NCBI RefSeq assembly: GCF_947496775.1
Contig: NZ_CANMDU010000001.1
Coordinates: 310,001 to 374,000, forward strand
Reading direction: 5' to 3'
Length of the DNA: 64,000 bases
Source of the DNA: an uncultured Maribacter sp.
Lineage (GTDB): Bacteria; Bacteroidota; Bacteroidia; Flavobacteriales; Flavobacteriaceae
Part shown: positions 45,718-58,100 of the stretch, piece after piece
Layout: the number at the start of each line of letters is the position of its first letter
Numbering within the stretch: the stretch's first letter is position 1
Translations under genes and position numbers: made by a program
The notes under the pieces: generated by a model
What the model saw: only the letters and a program-made list of their open reading frames with translations
Database searches by the model: none
Told to the model about the DNA's origin: nothing

Positions 45718-48639
45718 ATGAACAACCAAAACAAATTAACTATTTTTCTAAGATGGTTCATCTTCCTAATTATGATGAACTATACTATCATTTCTAGTGC
45801 TCAATGCGTTGGATCTGATGTTTCTGTTACTGTCTGTGAAAAAGATAGCGACGTAGCCTATAGAACCTTCGATTTATTTACTGTATTAACAGGAGAATCT
45901 ACCGGAGGTACTTGGAGAACCGATGACCCAGTAAATATACCTGCTTTGAATACTGCTACAGGTATTGTTGATTTATGGAAAATCAATAATTTTGGTGCAC
46001 ATGAATTTATTTATACTAATAATTGTACTGGAGCAGACGAATCTGCAATTGTAACTATTAATTTAGGTGGTTACCCGGGCGAAGACAACCTTACTCCTGG
46101 TGGTGCCAATGTATGTGGCGATGACCCTAGTGTAAACCTACATAGTTTCTTAGGTAGCTCCACTGAAGGTAAAATTCAAGATTTTAATGGTACATGGGAA
46201 GAGCTTACTGATTTTGCAGGCTTCACTTCTGGTAGTTTAAGTGGAAGTAATTTTAATGCCGCAAGCGCTGACCCAGGAATCTATAGATTTACTTATACGG
46301 TTGATGCCCTAATGGATGGAGCTACGTTACTTTGCCCTAGTAGAACTTCGACAATTGAAATAGAAGTACATGACTCTAGAACAGCAGGAATACCTTCTAA
46401 TCTAACAGTATGTACTAATGATGATTTATCTAGTTATACAAATTTTGATTTACATGACTTATTAGCTGGTGAAAGTATGTTAGGTACTTGGGACCAAACA
46501 GATTCCTTTGGGCAAATTACTAGTACACAAGACAATACTGTAAACGTTGAAGAATTAAGAGCTTTATCTACTACAGGAGGTTCGTACACTTTTACATATA
46601 GAGCACCACCTTCTCATGGTGTTTGTCCACCATCTGTAGAAAGCGTTACTATTAATATAGTACCAGCTTTAGAAGAAACTTTAACTTCTCCTAACTATTG
46701 CGCTGGAGAAACCTATACCATTGACGTAACTTATGACAATACCTTATTACCTGATGCCAATTATGACATTTTTTATTCTTTAAATGATGGTACGAATACA
46801 ATAAGTCAGAGAGATACTATTGCTTTTAATGGTGGAGCGGCAAACTTTGATGTTTTAGGTAATTTAGTAAATCCAAATATTGAATATGATTTAACAATAA
46901 GTGATATAGTAACTTTAAGTGATTCCAATGTTTGTCATGATATTCCTGTACCAGGATTAAGCTTTATTGTTTCCAATGCCGATGTTGATGTGGCTGATGT
47001 ATGTATAACAACAGATGGTTCTGTAGATTTAACAAATATACTAGACGATACTAAAGTATTGAAAAACGGAGCATTTGATGTAACCTATACTTTAACCGAT
47101 GCTGCATCGACACAAACAACATATACAGCCACAGCTGTTGATTTTGTAGATGGTGATGCAACTTTTGCCATCCCTTCTGCTAACTTAACTACTTTAGGGA
47201 ATTATAGTATTGAAATTTCTGTAGCGAATGAATTAAATACGAACTGTGTTTTAGCAGCTACTTTTGAATTGTTACCAACTCCAAGTGATATGACTTTGGA
47301 CTTAACATTTGACAATTCTTGTAATACTAGTACTATTGATGTTATAGTAGATGCTCCTGTACTTTCTACAGGAGAATATACAATTACTTATGAAGTAACT
47401 GCTTTAGGTGATACAGCTGTACTATTATCTAATACAGAAATAACAACAGGAACAACACAAACTTTTCCTTTTGATGTTTCTTCTTTAGCTGATGGTAATT
47501 ACACAGTAACAGTTACTAGCACGCAAACAGATACAACACCGTGTAGAACGGTATTCGATTTTAGTCACTCTATAGATTTTGCAAGAGGTGGAGTTTCATT
47601 ACCTCCAACAGCAGATATGGACCAAACATTTTGTTTAGAAGATTTTATGCCAGTCGGCCCTACAATAGCAGATATAATGTTAACAGCTTCAGGAACTATA
47701 CGTTTTTATGATACAGCAACAGACACAACAATTTTACCAGACACAACAGTTTTAGTTGATGGTGAAGATTATTACATTGCTACTATTGATTTAAACTATA
47801 CTTGTGCAGAATCTGAAAGAATACAAGTAAACGTAACAGTTGCTGACCCGCAACTACCTACTACAACAGAAATTGCTCCTATTTTTTGTGCCACAGATAA
47901 TCCTACAGTAGCAGATTTAGATGTTCAAATTACAGGAAATGAAGTTTTAGTTTGGTATGATGCTGCAACAGCAGGAAATTTAATTGACTCCTCTGCTGCT
48001 TTAGTAGACGGGCAAACATATTACGCTGAATCTGAAATAAACAATGCATGCCAAAGTGCAACTAGGCTAGAAGTAACCCCTAGTGTGGTAGGGTTAACAG
48101 AACCTGTGCTAAACGCAGTGAGCCTTTCTATTTGTCAATTAGACGCCCCTACTGTTAGTGAATTAATAGCTTTAGAGAATATAGTTACTGGATGGAATGT
48201 TCGTTGGTACGATGCTGCAACCGGTGGAAATGAAGTTTCTGCAAATGATGCTTTAGTATCAGGCACTAATTACTACGCCGAAAGTTATAACCCTGCTTCA
48301 GGATGTGTTATTCCAACAAGAATAGAAGTACTTGTAGATTTAACAGATTGCAACCCTGAAGAACATGATTTTTATATTCCAGATGGTTTTTCACCAAATG
48401 GAGATGGTACAAATGACACTTATTTTGTTCCGAACATTGAAGTTATATTCCCTGAATTTACTATTGAAATCCTTAATAGATACGGAAACTCATTATTTAA
48501 AGGGGACATTAATAATCCAGCTTGGGATGGTACTAATAACGGAAATAGTATTTCTCCAAACGGTGTTTACTTCTACATCATTAATTATAATAAAGAAGGT
48601 TTTTCTCCCAAACAAGGAAGAATATACTTAAACAGATAA
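45718..48639 (+). CDS. Large surface protein with T9SS type-B sorting domain (gliding motility-associated)
   Basis: A 973-residue protein exported by Sec and then the type IX system. The N-terminus has a signal/anchor region (FIFLIMMNYTIISSAQC). The body consists of beta-rich repeats with many Thr/Asp. At about 655-880 there are three related Ig-like units recognisable by RFYDTATDTT, VWYDAATAGN and RWYDAATGGNEV, each followed by ALVDGQTYYAES-type strands. The last ~88 residues (IPDGFSPNGDGTNDTYFV...GVYFYIINYNKEG) are the CHU_C/type-B sorting domain. It lies directly before a PorP/SprF gene, the pattern seen with SprB-type adhesins, though this one is far smaller than SprB. Confidence 0.9.
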   Translation: MNNQNKLTIFLRWFIFLIMMNYTIISSAQCVGSDVSVTVCEKDSDVAYRTFDLFTVLTGESTGGTWRTDDPVNIPALNTATGIVDLWKINNFGAHEFIYTNNCTGADESAIVTINLGGYPGEDNLTPGGANVCGDDPSVNLHSFLGSSTEGKIQDFNGTWEELTDFAGFTSGSLSGSNFNAASADPGIYRFTYTVDALMDGATLLCPSRTSTIEIEVHDSRTAGIPSNLTVCTNDDLSSYTNFDLHDLLAGESMLGTWDQTDSFGQITSTQDNTVNVEELRALSTTGGSYTFTYRAPPSHGVCPPSVESVTINIVPALEETLTSPNYCAGETYTIDVTYDNTLLPDANYDIFYSLNDGTNTISQRDTIAFNGGAANFDVLGNLVNPNIEYDLTISDIVTLSDSNVCHDIPVPGLSFIVSNADVDVADVCITTDGSVDLTNILDDTKVLKNGAFDVTYTLTDAASTQTTYTATAVDFVDGDATFAIPSANLTTLGNYSIEISVANELNTNCVLAATFELLPTPSDMTLDLTFDNSCNTSTIDVIVDAPVLSTGEYTITYEVTALGDTAVLLSNTEITTGTTQTFPFDVSSLADGNYTVTVTSTQTDTTPCRTVFDFSHSIDFARGGVSLPPTADMDQTFCLEDFMPVGPTIADIMLTASGTIRFYDTATDTTILPDTTVLVDGEDYYIATIDLNYTCAESERIQVNVTVADPQLPTTTEIAPIFCATDNPTVADLDVQITGNEVLVWYDAATAGNLIDSSAALVDGQTYYAESEINNACQSATRLEVTPSVVGLTEPVLNAVSLSICQLDAPTVSELIALENIVTGWNVRWYDAATGGNEVSANDALVSGTNYYAESYNPASGCVIPTRIEVLVDLTDCNPEEHDFYIPDGFSPNGDGTNDTYFVPNIEVIFPEFTIEILNRYGNSLFKGDINNPAWDGTNNGNSISPNGVYFYIINYNKEGFSPKQGRIYLNR

Positions 48640-48672
48640 ACCATACCAACTATACATTTTAATAAAAATAGA

Positions 48673-49617
48673 ATGAAAAAATTATTTATATATTTTCTCT
48701 TTATATTCTTTGCGCACTCCATTTACGTGCATGCGCAACAAGACCCACAGTATACGCAGTATATGTATAACATGAGTGTTATAAACCCTGCCTATACAAC
48801 GAATAACTTAAGTGTTGTAAACTTTGGTACGTTATACCGAAGTCAATGGGCATCTGCAGTAGGTGCACCAAAAACATTAACGTTCTTTGCACATGCTGCC
48901 TTAACAGAAAAAGTAGAAGCAGGAATCTCTTTTATCACAGATGATATTGGTGATGGTGTACTTAAAGAAAATAACATTTACGCAGATTTTGCTTATAGCT
49001 TAAAGTTAGATGATGAAAGTAGATTAGCATTAGGTTTAAAAGCTGGTGTAACTACATTTTCAACCAATTTTAACGGATTTCGTCTTCCAGAGGAACTAGA
49101 ACAAGATTTTGCTTTTGATAATGGGCAAAACAGCACATTTCCAAACATAGGTATTGGTGCTTTTTATCACAGAGATAAGTTTTATGCTGGCTTATCTGTA
49201 CCAAATTTATTAAGTTCTACCCATTTAGAAAATCAAAATGGCATAAGTACAAAAGGTTCAGAAAACATGCATGTCTTCGCTACAGCTGGTTACGTATATG
49301 ACTTAAATAGCTCTATTAAACTTAAACCATCTTTATTAGCTAAAATGGTAAAAGGTTCTCCACTTTCTTTTGATGCTTCCTTTAATGCATTAATAAATAA
49401 TACTTTTGAAGCTGGTGTTTCTTACAGATTAGACGATTCAGTTAATGCAATGTTCAATATGAAGATTTTACCAGGATTAAAAGCAGGTTATGCTTATGAC
49501 TATACATTATCTAACCTTAGTGACTTTAGCTCAGGATCACACGAAATTTTTATTCTTTTCGATTTAGACTTATTAGGTCTACAAAGAGGATATGATAAAT
49601 CACCAAGATTTTATTAA
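48673..49617 (+). CDS. PorP/SprF family type IX secretion membrane protein
   Basis: 314-residue outer-membrane beta-barrel of the PorP/SprF family, needed for secretion or surface attachment of the neighbouring type-B substrate. The signal peptide (MKKLFIYFLFIFFAHSIYVHAQ) is followed by the signature QDPQYTQYMYNMSVINPAYT and GTLYRSQWASAVGAPKTLTFFAHAAL. Further barrel strands (AGISFITDDIGDG, LALGLKAGVTTF, IGIGAFYHRDKFYAGLSVPNLL) end in GSHEIFILFDLDLLGLQRGYDKSPRFY. It starts 33 nt after the adhesin-like gene and ends 8 nt before the OmpA gene. Confidence 0.94.
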   Translation: MKKLFIYFLFIFFAHSIYVHAQQDPQYTQYMYNMSVINPAYTTNNLSVVNFGTLYRSQWASAVGAPKTLTFFAHAALTEKVEAGISFITDDIGDGVLKENNIYADFAYSLKLDDESRLALGLKAGVTTFSTNFNGFRLPEELEQDFAFDNGQNSTFPNIGIGAFYHRDKFYAGLSVPNLLSSTHLENQNGISTKGSENMHVFATAGYVYDLNSSIKLKPSLLAKMVKGSPLSFDASFNALINNTFEAGVSYRLDDSVNAMFNMKILPGLKAGYAYDYTLSNLSDFSSGSHEIFILFDLDLLGLQRGYDKSPRFY

Positions 49618-49625
49618 AATACACC

Positions 49626-51791
49626 ATGAAGAAAACAATTCTATTTATACTATTTATAGGGCTAATGCAGCAGACTGCATTTGCACAAGAAGATTTACAA
49701 CGTGCTAACACGTATTTTGAAAGAGCTTTCTATGGTGATGCTATTCCTTTATATGAAGAAATTGCTAAAACCAATAAAAGTTCTAAAGTTGTAAAAAACT
49801 TAGCAGACAGTTATTATAACACGTACCAATTGCCTAAAGCAGCAAAATGGTACTCATACTTAACTTCTGTATATGGAGAAAATCTAGACGAAAGCTACTT
49901 TTTTAAATATAGCCAAACTTTAAAGGCAGTTGGTGAATTTGAAGAAGCTACAGAGGTTTTAATGGATTATTACACAAGTCAAAACCAACCAGAAAAAGTA
50001 GCAAAACTTAAGGAAGATTTAAGGCATTTAGAAAATGTTGATGCTATTGGTGACCGTTTTAAATTAGAAAACTTACCATTAAACACTACTAAATCTGAAT
50101 TTGGTGCTACCAAAGTAGATACAGTTATAATTTATGCTGCCTCTAAAAAGAAAGCTACACCAGTATTAAATAAATTATACAGGTGGAATAGTGAAAACTA
50201 TTTAGATATGTACGCGCATCCATTAGATAAAATAGCTTTGGGAGATAGCGTTAGTACAAGTCTTTCATCTACCATTAACACTAAAATGCACGAAGCTACT
50301 TTTGCTATAACAAAAGACAGAAAAACTATTTACTTTACACGTAACAACTTCCTAAAAGGGAAAAAGAAAACGGATGGTAAAAAAATATCTAGACTAAAAA
50401 TTTACAAAGCAGAATTAGTTGATAACAAATGGGAAAACATAGAAGAATTACCATTTAACGGAGACGATTTTTCTACAGAACACCCAACTTTAAACTCTAG
50501 TGAAACTGTTATGTATTTTGCATCTGATAGACCAGGAGGTTTTGGTTCATTAGACCTTTACTCTGTCTCTTTAAACGGTAATGGAGAATTTGGAGAACCC
50601 AAAAACTTAGGCTCTGTTATTAATACAGATAAAAAAGAACAATTTCCTTTTATCGACGCTAAAAACAATTTATACTTTTCATCTAACGGACATGCAGGTT
50701 TTGGATTATTAGATGTTTTTGTTACCAAAAAACAAGGAGACGCTTTCCAAAAACCAAATAATGTTGGTAAGCCAGTTAATGGTGGCTACGATGATTTTGC
50801 ATACAATTTAAACACTGGTGAAAACCAAGGTTACTTTGCATCAAACAGGCCAGAAGGCATTGGTAGTGATGACATTTATTCATTAGAAGAAACAAAGCCT
50901 TTAGATATTAAAGATTGCTCTCAATTCATCGGAGGTATAGTTACCGATGTTACTACAGAAAAACCTATTGCTTACGCAATAGTAGATTTAGTAGACGAAG
51001 AAGGAACTTTAATAGAATCGCAAACAGCCTCTGAACTTGCAGAATTTAAATTCTCAGTTGCTTGTGAAGCACAATATACTATAAAAGCAAGAAAAGCAGG
51101 GTACCAAAATAATTCTAAAACTATTATTACAGACAAAAAACGTAATAGTGTTAAAGATGGTTCTGTAAATCTTCGTTCTAACGCAGACATAGAAAGAGAA
51201 AAAGCCGAAAAACTTCAAAAAGAAAAAGAGGAAGAGGAAAGAAAATCTAAACTAGCTAAAGAAGAGCGAATTAAAGAAGAAAAACGCAAAAAAGAAGAAG
51301 CTAAAAGGGCTAAAGAGTTAGAGAAAAAACGTAAAGAAGAAGCTAAAATAAAGGCCGAAAAGGAACGCAAAGAACGTATTGAAAAAGCCATTGCAGATGA
51401 GCCGGCAGTTGTAAGACAAGGAAAGCGAATTATTATAAAAGCAGAACCTAAACTACACTTTGATTATGACTTATGGTACATACGTTTAGAAGCTAAAGAA
51501 ACTTTAGATAAAATAATCAAAATACTCAAAAAAAATCCTGGTATTCAATTAGAAATTGGAACACATACAGATATTAGAGGTAATGACGATTACAACAAAA
51601 AGCTATCTCAAAAACGTTCTAATTCTGTGTTAGAATATTTAATAAACCAAGGAATTTCTAAAAAACGTCTTTCTGCGAAAGGTTACGGTGAAAGTAAACC
51701 TATAATTAAATGTGAAACAGAAGAGTCATGTACGGAACAACAACACGAGATTAACCGTAGATGTGAGTTTGTAATTGTAGACTGGAAATAA
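49626..51791 (+). CDS. OmpA family protein with PD40 repeats and charged coiled coil
   Basis: A 721-residue peptidoglycan-associated outer-membrane protein. In order: signal peptide (MKKTILFILFIGLMQQTAFAQ), TPR-like helices (about 25-135), PD40/WD40-like beta-propeller repeats (HPTLNSSETVMYFASDRPGG, FPFIDAKNNLYFSSNGHAG, FAYNLNTGENQGYFASNRPEG), a CarboxypepD-reg-like domain (about 435-515), a very charged Lys/Glu coiled coil (about 520-592), and the OmpA C-terminal domain (IGTHTDIRGNDDYNKKLSQKRSNSVLEYL) binding peptidoglycan. It is third in the adhesin-PorP-OmpA cassette, so it likely ties the secretion or adhesin complex to the cell wall. A terminator follows. Confidence 0.93.
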   Translation: MKKTILFILFIGLMQQTAFAQEDLQRANTYFERAFYGDAIPLYEEIAKTNKSSKVVKNLADSYYNTYQLPKAAKWYSYLTSVYGENLDESYFFKYSQTLKAVGEFEEATEVLMDYYTSQNQPEKVAKLKEDLRHLENVDAIGDRFKLENLPLNTTKSEFGATKVDTVIIYAASKKKATPVLNKLYRWNSENYLDMYAHPLDKIALGDSVSTSLSSTINTKMHEATFAITKDRKTIYFTRNNFLKGKKKTDGKKISRLKIYKAELVDNKWENIEELPFNGDDFSTEHPTLNSSETVMYFASDRPGGFGSLDLYSVSLNGNGEFGEPKNLGSVINTDKKEQFPFIDAKNNLYFSSNGHAGFGLLDVFVTKKQGDAFQKPNNVGKPVNGGYDDFAYNLNTGENQGYFASNRPEGIGSDDIYSLEETKPLDIKDCSQFIGGIVTDVTTEKPIAYAIVDLVDEEGTLIESQTASELAEFKFSVACEAQYTIKARKAGYQNNSKTIITDKKRNSVKDGSVNLRSNADIEREKAEKLQKEKEEEERKSKLAKEERIKEEKRKKEEAKRAKELEKKRKEEAKIKAEKERKERIEKAIADEPAVVRQGKRIIIKAEPKLHFDYDLWYIRLEAKETLDKIIKILKKNPGIQLEIGTHTDIRGNDDYNKKLSQKRSNSVLEYLINQGISKKRLSAKGYGESKPIIKCETEESCTEQQHEINRRCEFVIVDWK

Positions 51792-51811
51792 TAACAGTAC
51801 ATAAACAACAC

Positions 51812-51851
51812 AAAACCCCATAAGAACTATATGTTTTTATGGGGTTTTTAG
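51812..51851 (+). terminator. Terminator of the adhesin-PorP-OmpA operon
   Basis: AAAACCCCATAA pairs with TTATGGGGTTTT around a short loop, followed by TT. It lies about 20 nt after the OmpA gene stop. Confidence 0.85.
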
Positions 51852-52060
51852 CTTATTAAATAAATGTGTTCCTTTTCTTTTACCAAAAACAAACTTTGTA
51901 TTTCTTTTCCAAAGAAGTAATCTACCTCACGTAAAGCACATAAGGCATTCGAATGAAATTCATATTAAATTCCGACGGAAAGCTTCTCAGCATTTAAATC
52001 TCGATTATTGAGTAAAACATAACATTCGCTAACTCCATAGGCTACTTTACTCATTTAAAC
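51852..52060. other. Intergenic region, no gene seen
   Basis: About 210 bp between the OmpA operon terminator and the alpha-2-macroglobulin promoter. I find no frame, RNA gene or repeat of note in it. Confidence 0.5.
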
Positions 52061-52091
52061 TTGCAGCAAGTACCATAAGAGTTCATATTTG
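52061..52091 (+). promoter_or_regulatory. Possible promoter of the alpha-2-macroglobulin gene
   Basis: TTG-N20-CATATTTG, one base from consensus, predicts a start near 52098 and a ~12-nt leader. A second box, TAAATTTA (52097-52104), lies 5 nt before the ATG and would give a leaderless message. Confidence 0.45.
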
Positions 52092-52109
52092 TTATGTAAA
52101 TTTATACAG

Positions 52110-55100
52110 ATGAAAAATACAATCGCAATACTCACCATAATTCTTTTTGCTCAAATGACGCAAGCTCAAAAACAAAGCCATTCTTTCGAAGTTCTTTGGG
52201 AAAAAGTAGAACAGTTAGAAAAGGAAGAACTTACAAAATCGGCTTTAAATGTGGTCGCTACCATTTCGAAAAAAGCCGGCAAAGAGAATAATACTTCTCA
52301 AAAATTAAAAGCACTACTCTACACTTCTAAATATTCTATGACTTTAGAAGAAGATGCACAACTTAAAATTATCTCTAATTTCAATACAGAGATAACTAAA
52401 GCAACGTTTCCTACTAAAAATGTATTGGAAAGTTATTTGGCAAATTTATACTGGCAGTATTTTCAACAAAATAGATATCAATTTTATAACAGGACCCATA
52501 CCGAAACGAAAGTTAATTCTAAAGATTTTAGAACTTGGGATTTAACTACTCTTTTCCATGAAATTAATCTACACTTTTCTAATTCCTTAAAAAACCCGAA
52601 GGGATTACAACAAACGCCTATTTCTGAGTTCTCCGCTATTCTTCATCAGCAAGAAAATTCTAAAATATATAGACCTACTTTATTTGATATTTTAGCACAT
52701 ACCGCCTTAGATTTCTATAAAACAAACGAAAATAACATTACTAGGCCTGCAAATAAATTTGAAATTAAAAAAGATATTTATTTATGCGACGCTTCTATGT
52801 ATATTTCTGAAAAGATAAAAACGGAAGACAGCACCTCGTTAGAAGCTAAAGCCTTAATTATATACCAACAATTACTTTCCTTTCATCTAAACGATAAAAA
52901 CCTAGATGCTTTAGTCCTTGTAGATATAGACAGATTAAACTATATACACAACAACTCCGTTTCCAAAGATAAAGATGCTACTTATTTACACACTCTTCTA
53001 AACAATGCGGAAACGTATAAAAAAGATAAAGCATCTGCACTCTACGCCTATGAGATTGCAAGCCTTTATCAACGATGGGGGAACTCTTATAATCCGACAT
53101 CAGAAAACAATAACCAATGGAAATTAAAAGAAGCTCATACTCTATGCCAAGAAACTATTCACCGTTTTCCTAAAAGTTATGGTGCTGAGAAATGCAAAGC
53201 TTTAAAAGCTAACATCCTAGACAAAAGCATTCATATAACCACAGAAGAATACATCCCAATAAACACTCCTGCTAAAATATTAGTTCGGTATAAAAATCAT
53301 GAAAATTTAGCTCTTTCTGCTGTCAAAATAACTAAAACTCAATTAAAAAAATTAAACGAAACATACCCAGAAAAAAAACAGTTAGCTTTTATACAAAGCT
53401 TAAAAGTTCATCAACAATGGAATACTGTTTTAAAAAACGAAAGCGACTACCAAACACATAGTTCAGAGATTTTAATTCCTAAATTAGAAAATGGTCATTA
53501 TCTAATAGTGGTAAAATCTAAAGATGATGGGCGTTCTTTTGCCTTTAGTCCCTTACAAATTACGAATTTGGCTTTAATAGAAACAAGAACACCTGAAGCT
53601 TATAAATATCAAATAATTGATAGAACCAACGGAGAACCGAAAGACGATGTTACTTTAAAATTTTCTTATCGTGTTAATTATGATGGTCCTAAAATAACAA
53701 AGACTTTAAAAACAGATACTAATGGTTTTGTAAAAATACCTTTATCTACCCAAAGGTGGAGCGATGTTAATATAGAGGCCAAAAACAAAGGCGATAAAGC
53801 ATTTTTTGGAGAGTTTTACATTAATCGAAAATATGACCGAAATTCTCCAACAATCACAAACTCCTGCTTCCTTTTCACCGACAGAAGTATATATAGACCA
53901 GGGCAACCTTTATACTTTAAAGGAATTGCTATAAGCAAAGAGAAGAAAACCTCTACCCTATTAAAAAATACCGATGTAATTGTTACTCTTAGAGATGCAA
54001 ATTACCAAGAAATAAAAAAGCTAAACTATAAAACAAACGACTTTGGTTCTTTTTCTGGGGAATTTGTTTTACCAAGTAGCGGACTTACAGGTAACTTTTC
54101 TATCTATGTTAATTCTTCTAAAATTAATTTAAACGGGTATACAAATTTCTCCGTAGAGGAATACAAAAGACCAAAATTTGAAACCTCTTTTATCCCTATT
54201 TCGGAAACATATAAAATTAACGATAGTATTAAAACAACTGGCAAAGCAATAGCTTATGCTGGTAGTAATATTACTAATGCAAAAGTAAGCTACCGCGTAA
54301 AAAGAGTTGTTTACTTTCCGAGGTGGTATTATTGGCATTATAGGTCTTATAATAATATAGAACCCCAAGAAATTGCTCATGGCGAAACAACGACAAATGA
54401 CAATGGCTTGTATGAAATTACTTTTAAAGCTATTCCGGATAATTCTTTAAACAAAGAAGATTTACCAACGTTTAGCTACGAAGTTACTGCGGATGTAACT
54501 GATATTAATGGAGAAACACATAGTACATCTACCATTATACAAGTCGGGTATCATTCATTAACCGCTAATATTAATGTGGCTAACCTTCTAGACAAAGAAA
54601 ATAAAGAAAATTCTATTCACATATATACGCAAAACCTTAATGGCTCTTTTGTTCCTGCAAAAGGGAATATAAAAATATTTAAACTTAAGGCCCCTAATTA
54701 TGTATTAAGACAAAGACCATGGACAGCACCAGATTATAATACATGGAATAAAGAAGAGTTTAAAAACCTTTTCCCACATGAAAGTTATACAAACGAACAT
54801 AGTGTAGACACTTGGGAAAAAGGCGAAATGGTTTGGGAAAATAATTTCAATACAGAAGAAACTACAGAACTAAAGTTAAAGACTATCCGTAAGTGGGAAT
54901 CTGGTAAATATATAATCGAATTAGAAACCAAAGATAAATTTGGGAATTTAGTTAAAGATGTTGCTAGAACTACATTGTTTAGTGCCAAGGATAAAAAATT
55001 AGCGGATAATCAACTTTTTCATATACAGGCGGATAAGTCTTCTTATTCTATTGGCGATAATATAAAATTAACACTCTTTTCTAATGTAGAAAATATCGCA

Positions 55101-58100
55101 ATAACCCTATTCGTTGAGAAAAACAAACAAATTACCTCTACCCAAATTATACACCCAAAAGGCACTAGTAAAACCATTACTATTCCTGTGGAGAAAAACG
55201 ATTTAGGAGGATTCTCGATTAGTTATAGTTTTGCTGCTTACAATTCGTTTAGTAATAATAGCTTAACTATCTCTGTCCCCTATCCTAAGAAAGATTTAGA
55301 AATTGAAACTTTAACATTTAGAGATAAATTACAACCTGGAACAGAAGAAACTTGGTCTTTTAAAGTAAAGGGAGCTAAAGGAGAAAAGGTTTCTGCGGAA
55401 CTATTAGCAAGTATGTATGATGCTTCTTTAGACTCCTTTAGAGGTCATAATTGGAGTTTTTACGCCAATTCCTTGCCCTATTATTATTCTCAATGTAGTA
55501 TAAATGGGTACGCTAGTTTTAATACTAATTATTTTACAGCGTATAACCTATTTAACAATGGCTACAGCTACCCTAGACGCTATTATGACACCTTCCAATG
55601 GTTTGGACTACAATTCGGATACGCTAATTACGGTAGAAGCAGAGGAAAGTTAAGAAAAAGCAGCGCTCCAATGGCTGCTATGGAAATCATGGAAGATTCT
55701 GCTGAAGCAGAAATGGATATGACTGCTCCAGAAGGCGCCCCTAAAGCGGAGAAAAAATTAGCAAAAACAGGAAATGCGACCAAAAACAAAGAATCCACAG
55801 AAACTAATTCTAAAAAAGAAGAGATTGTTGTTATTCGAAAAAATCTACAAGAAACTGCTTTTTTCTTTCCACACTTAAATACAGACAAAGAAGGGAACGT
55901 AACTTTTAGTTTTGTTACGCCAGAGGCTTTAACCAAATGGAAACTTCAATTAGTAGCGCATTCTAAAACTTTAGAAAGTGCTACTGCAACCATGCACACC
56001 GTAACGCAGAAAGAACTTATGGTTACGCCTAATACCCCTAGGTTTTTAAGAGAAGGTGATGCTGTTATTATAAGTAGTAAAATTGCTAATCTTACCAGTA
56101 AAAAACTAACTGGTTCTTCTGTACTAAAACTAACAGACGTAGTAACTGGGGAAATTATTTCGAAAAAACTTATTGCCTCTAAAAGTAAGCAAACCTTTAC
56201 CGTTGATTCTTTAAATAATACCCAAGTTTCATGGAAACTTCAAATACCCGAAGGACTACAAGGAATACAATACACAATAATAGCCAAAGCAGGCGATTTT
56301 AGTGATGGAGAACAAAATGCGTTACCTGTTCTAAGTAATCGTATGTTGGTTACAGAAACCCTACCTATGTGGGTTCGAAGTAATGCTACTAAGAATTTTA
56401 GTTTAGATAAACTTAGAGATAATACCTCTACCACTTTAAAACATCACAAACTTACTCTAGAGATTACTAGTAATCCTGCTTGGTACGCTGTACAAGCTCT
56501 TCCATATTTAATGGAATATCCATATGAATGCAACGAACAAACATTTTCTAGATATTACGCCAATACATTAGCCAGCCATATCGCAAATAGTAACCCTAGA
56601 ATTCAAGAAGTTTTTAAACAATGGGCTACTTCTACAAACGCAACAACCACTTTGGTTAGTACTTTAGAAAAGAACCAAGAATTAAAATCGCTCTTAATAC
56701 AAGAAACTCCTTGGCTAAGAGATGCACAGTCCGAAACGGAACAGAAAAAAAGAATTGCACTTTTGTTTAACCTAAACAAAATGCTAAATGAACAAGCTTC
56801 TGCTCTCATAAAACTACAACAGAATCAAATGTCTTCTGGCGCATGGTCTTGGTTTAAAGGCGGTAGAGAAAATCGTTTTATAACGCAACATATTATTTCT
56901 GGCTTAGGACATTTAAAACAATTAAATGTTACCGATAACAAGAAAGAAGTACATACTATGCTTAAAAAAGCAATAGGCTATTTAGACAAAGAGTTCGTGA
57001 AAGAGTATGAGTATATGAAAAAACACTCTTCTAACTTAAAAAACAACCACCTATCAAGTACACAGATTCATTACTTGTATATGCGAAGCTTTTTTACGGA
57101 GTATAAAACATCAAAAAAAGTAACAGAAATAACGAAATACTATCTTGGGCAAACTAAGAAATATTGGAAAGCAAATAGTTTGTATAGAAAAGGAATGTTA
57201 GCATTAATCAGTCACAGAGCAAAAGATGCCACTACAGCTTCTAAAATTCTAAGGTCGTTAAAAGAGAATAGTATTACTTCGGAGGAACTAGGAATGTATT
57301 GGAAAGAAAACACCAATTCTTGGTATTGGTACCAGGCTCCAATAGAAACACAAGCATTACTAATTGAAGCTTTTTCTGAAATAGAAAATAATACTAATAC
57401 TATTGATAATCTTAAAATTTGGTTACTTAAAAACAAGCAAACCAATCAATGGAAAACTACCAAGGCTACTACAGAGGCGGTATATGCATTATTATTACAA
57501 GGAAGCGATTGGCTTTCTGTTTCTGAAACTGTAGATGTATTAATTGGCGGAAATAAAATAGCACCTGAAAAGCTAAAAAATGTAAAAACTGAAGCCGGAA
57601 CAGGCTATTACAAAACCACTTGGAACACCAATGAAATAGATACAAGTTTAGGAAAAGTTAGTATTTCCAAAAAAGGAAAAGGTATTGCCTGGGGAGCTCT
57701 TTATTGGCAGTATTTTGAAGACTTAGACAAAATAACTTCTGCAGAAACACCATTACAATTAAAGAAAAAACTGTTCTTAAAAAAGAATACAGATACAGGA
57801 GAACAACTTTCTGAAATTAATTCTAAATCTACTGTAAAAGTAGGCGACTTAGTTCGCATTCGTATAGAATTAAAAGTAGACAGAACCATGCAATATATTC
57901 ACATGAAAGATATGCGTGCCGCTGGTTTTGAACCTATAAATGTATTTTCACAGCACAAATGGCAAGATGGCTTAGGGTATTACGAAAGCACCAAAGATGC
58001 GAGTACCAATTTCTTTTTTGATTACCTACCTAAAGGCATTTATATATTCGAATATGACCTACGGGTTAATAATGCGGGGGACTTTAGTAATGGTATAACC

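Noticed and set aside
52089-52109. TTG start seven codons upstream for the alpha-2-macroglobulin
   Set aside because: The ATG at 52110 begins a clean signal peptide and fits the promoter; the extension would place charged and Cys residues before it.
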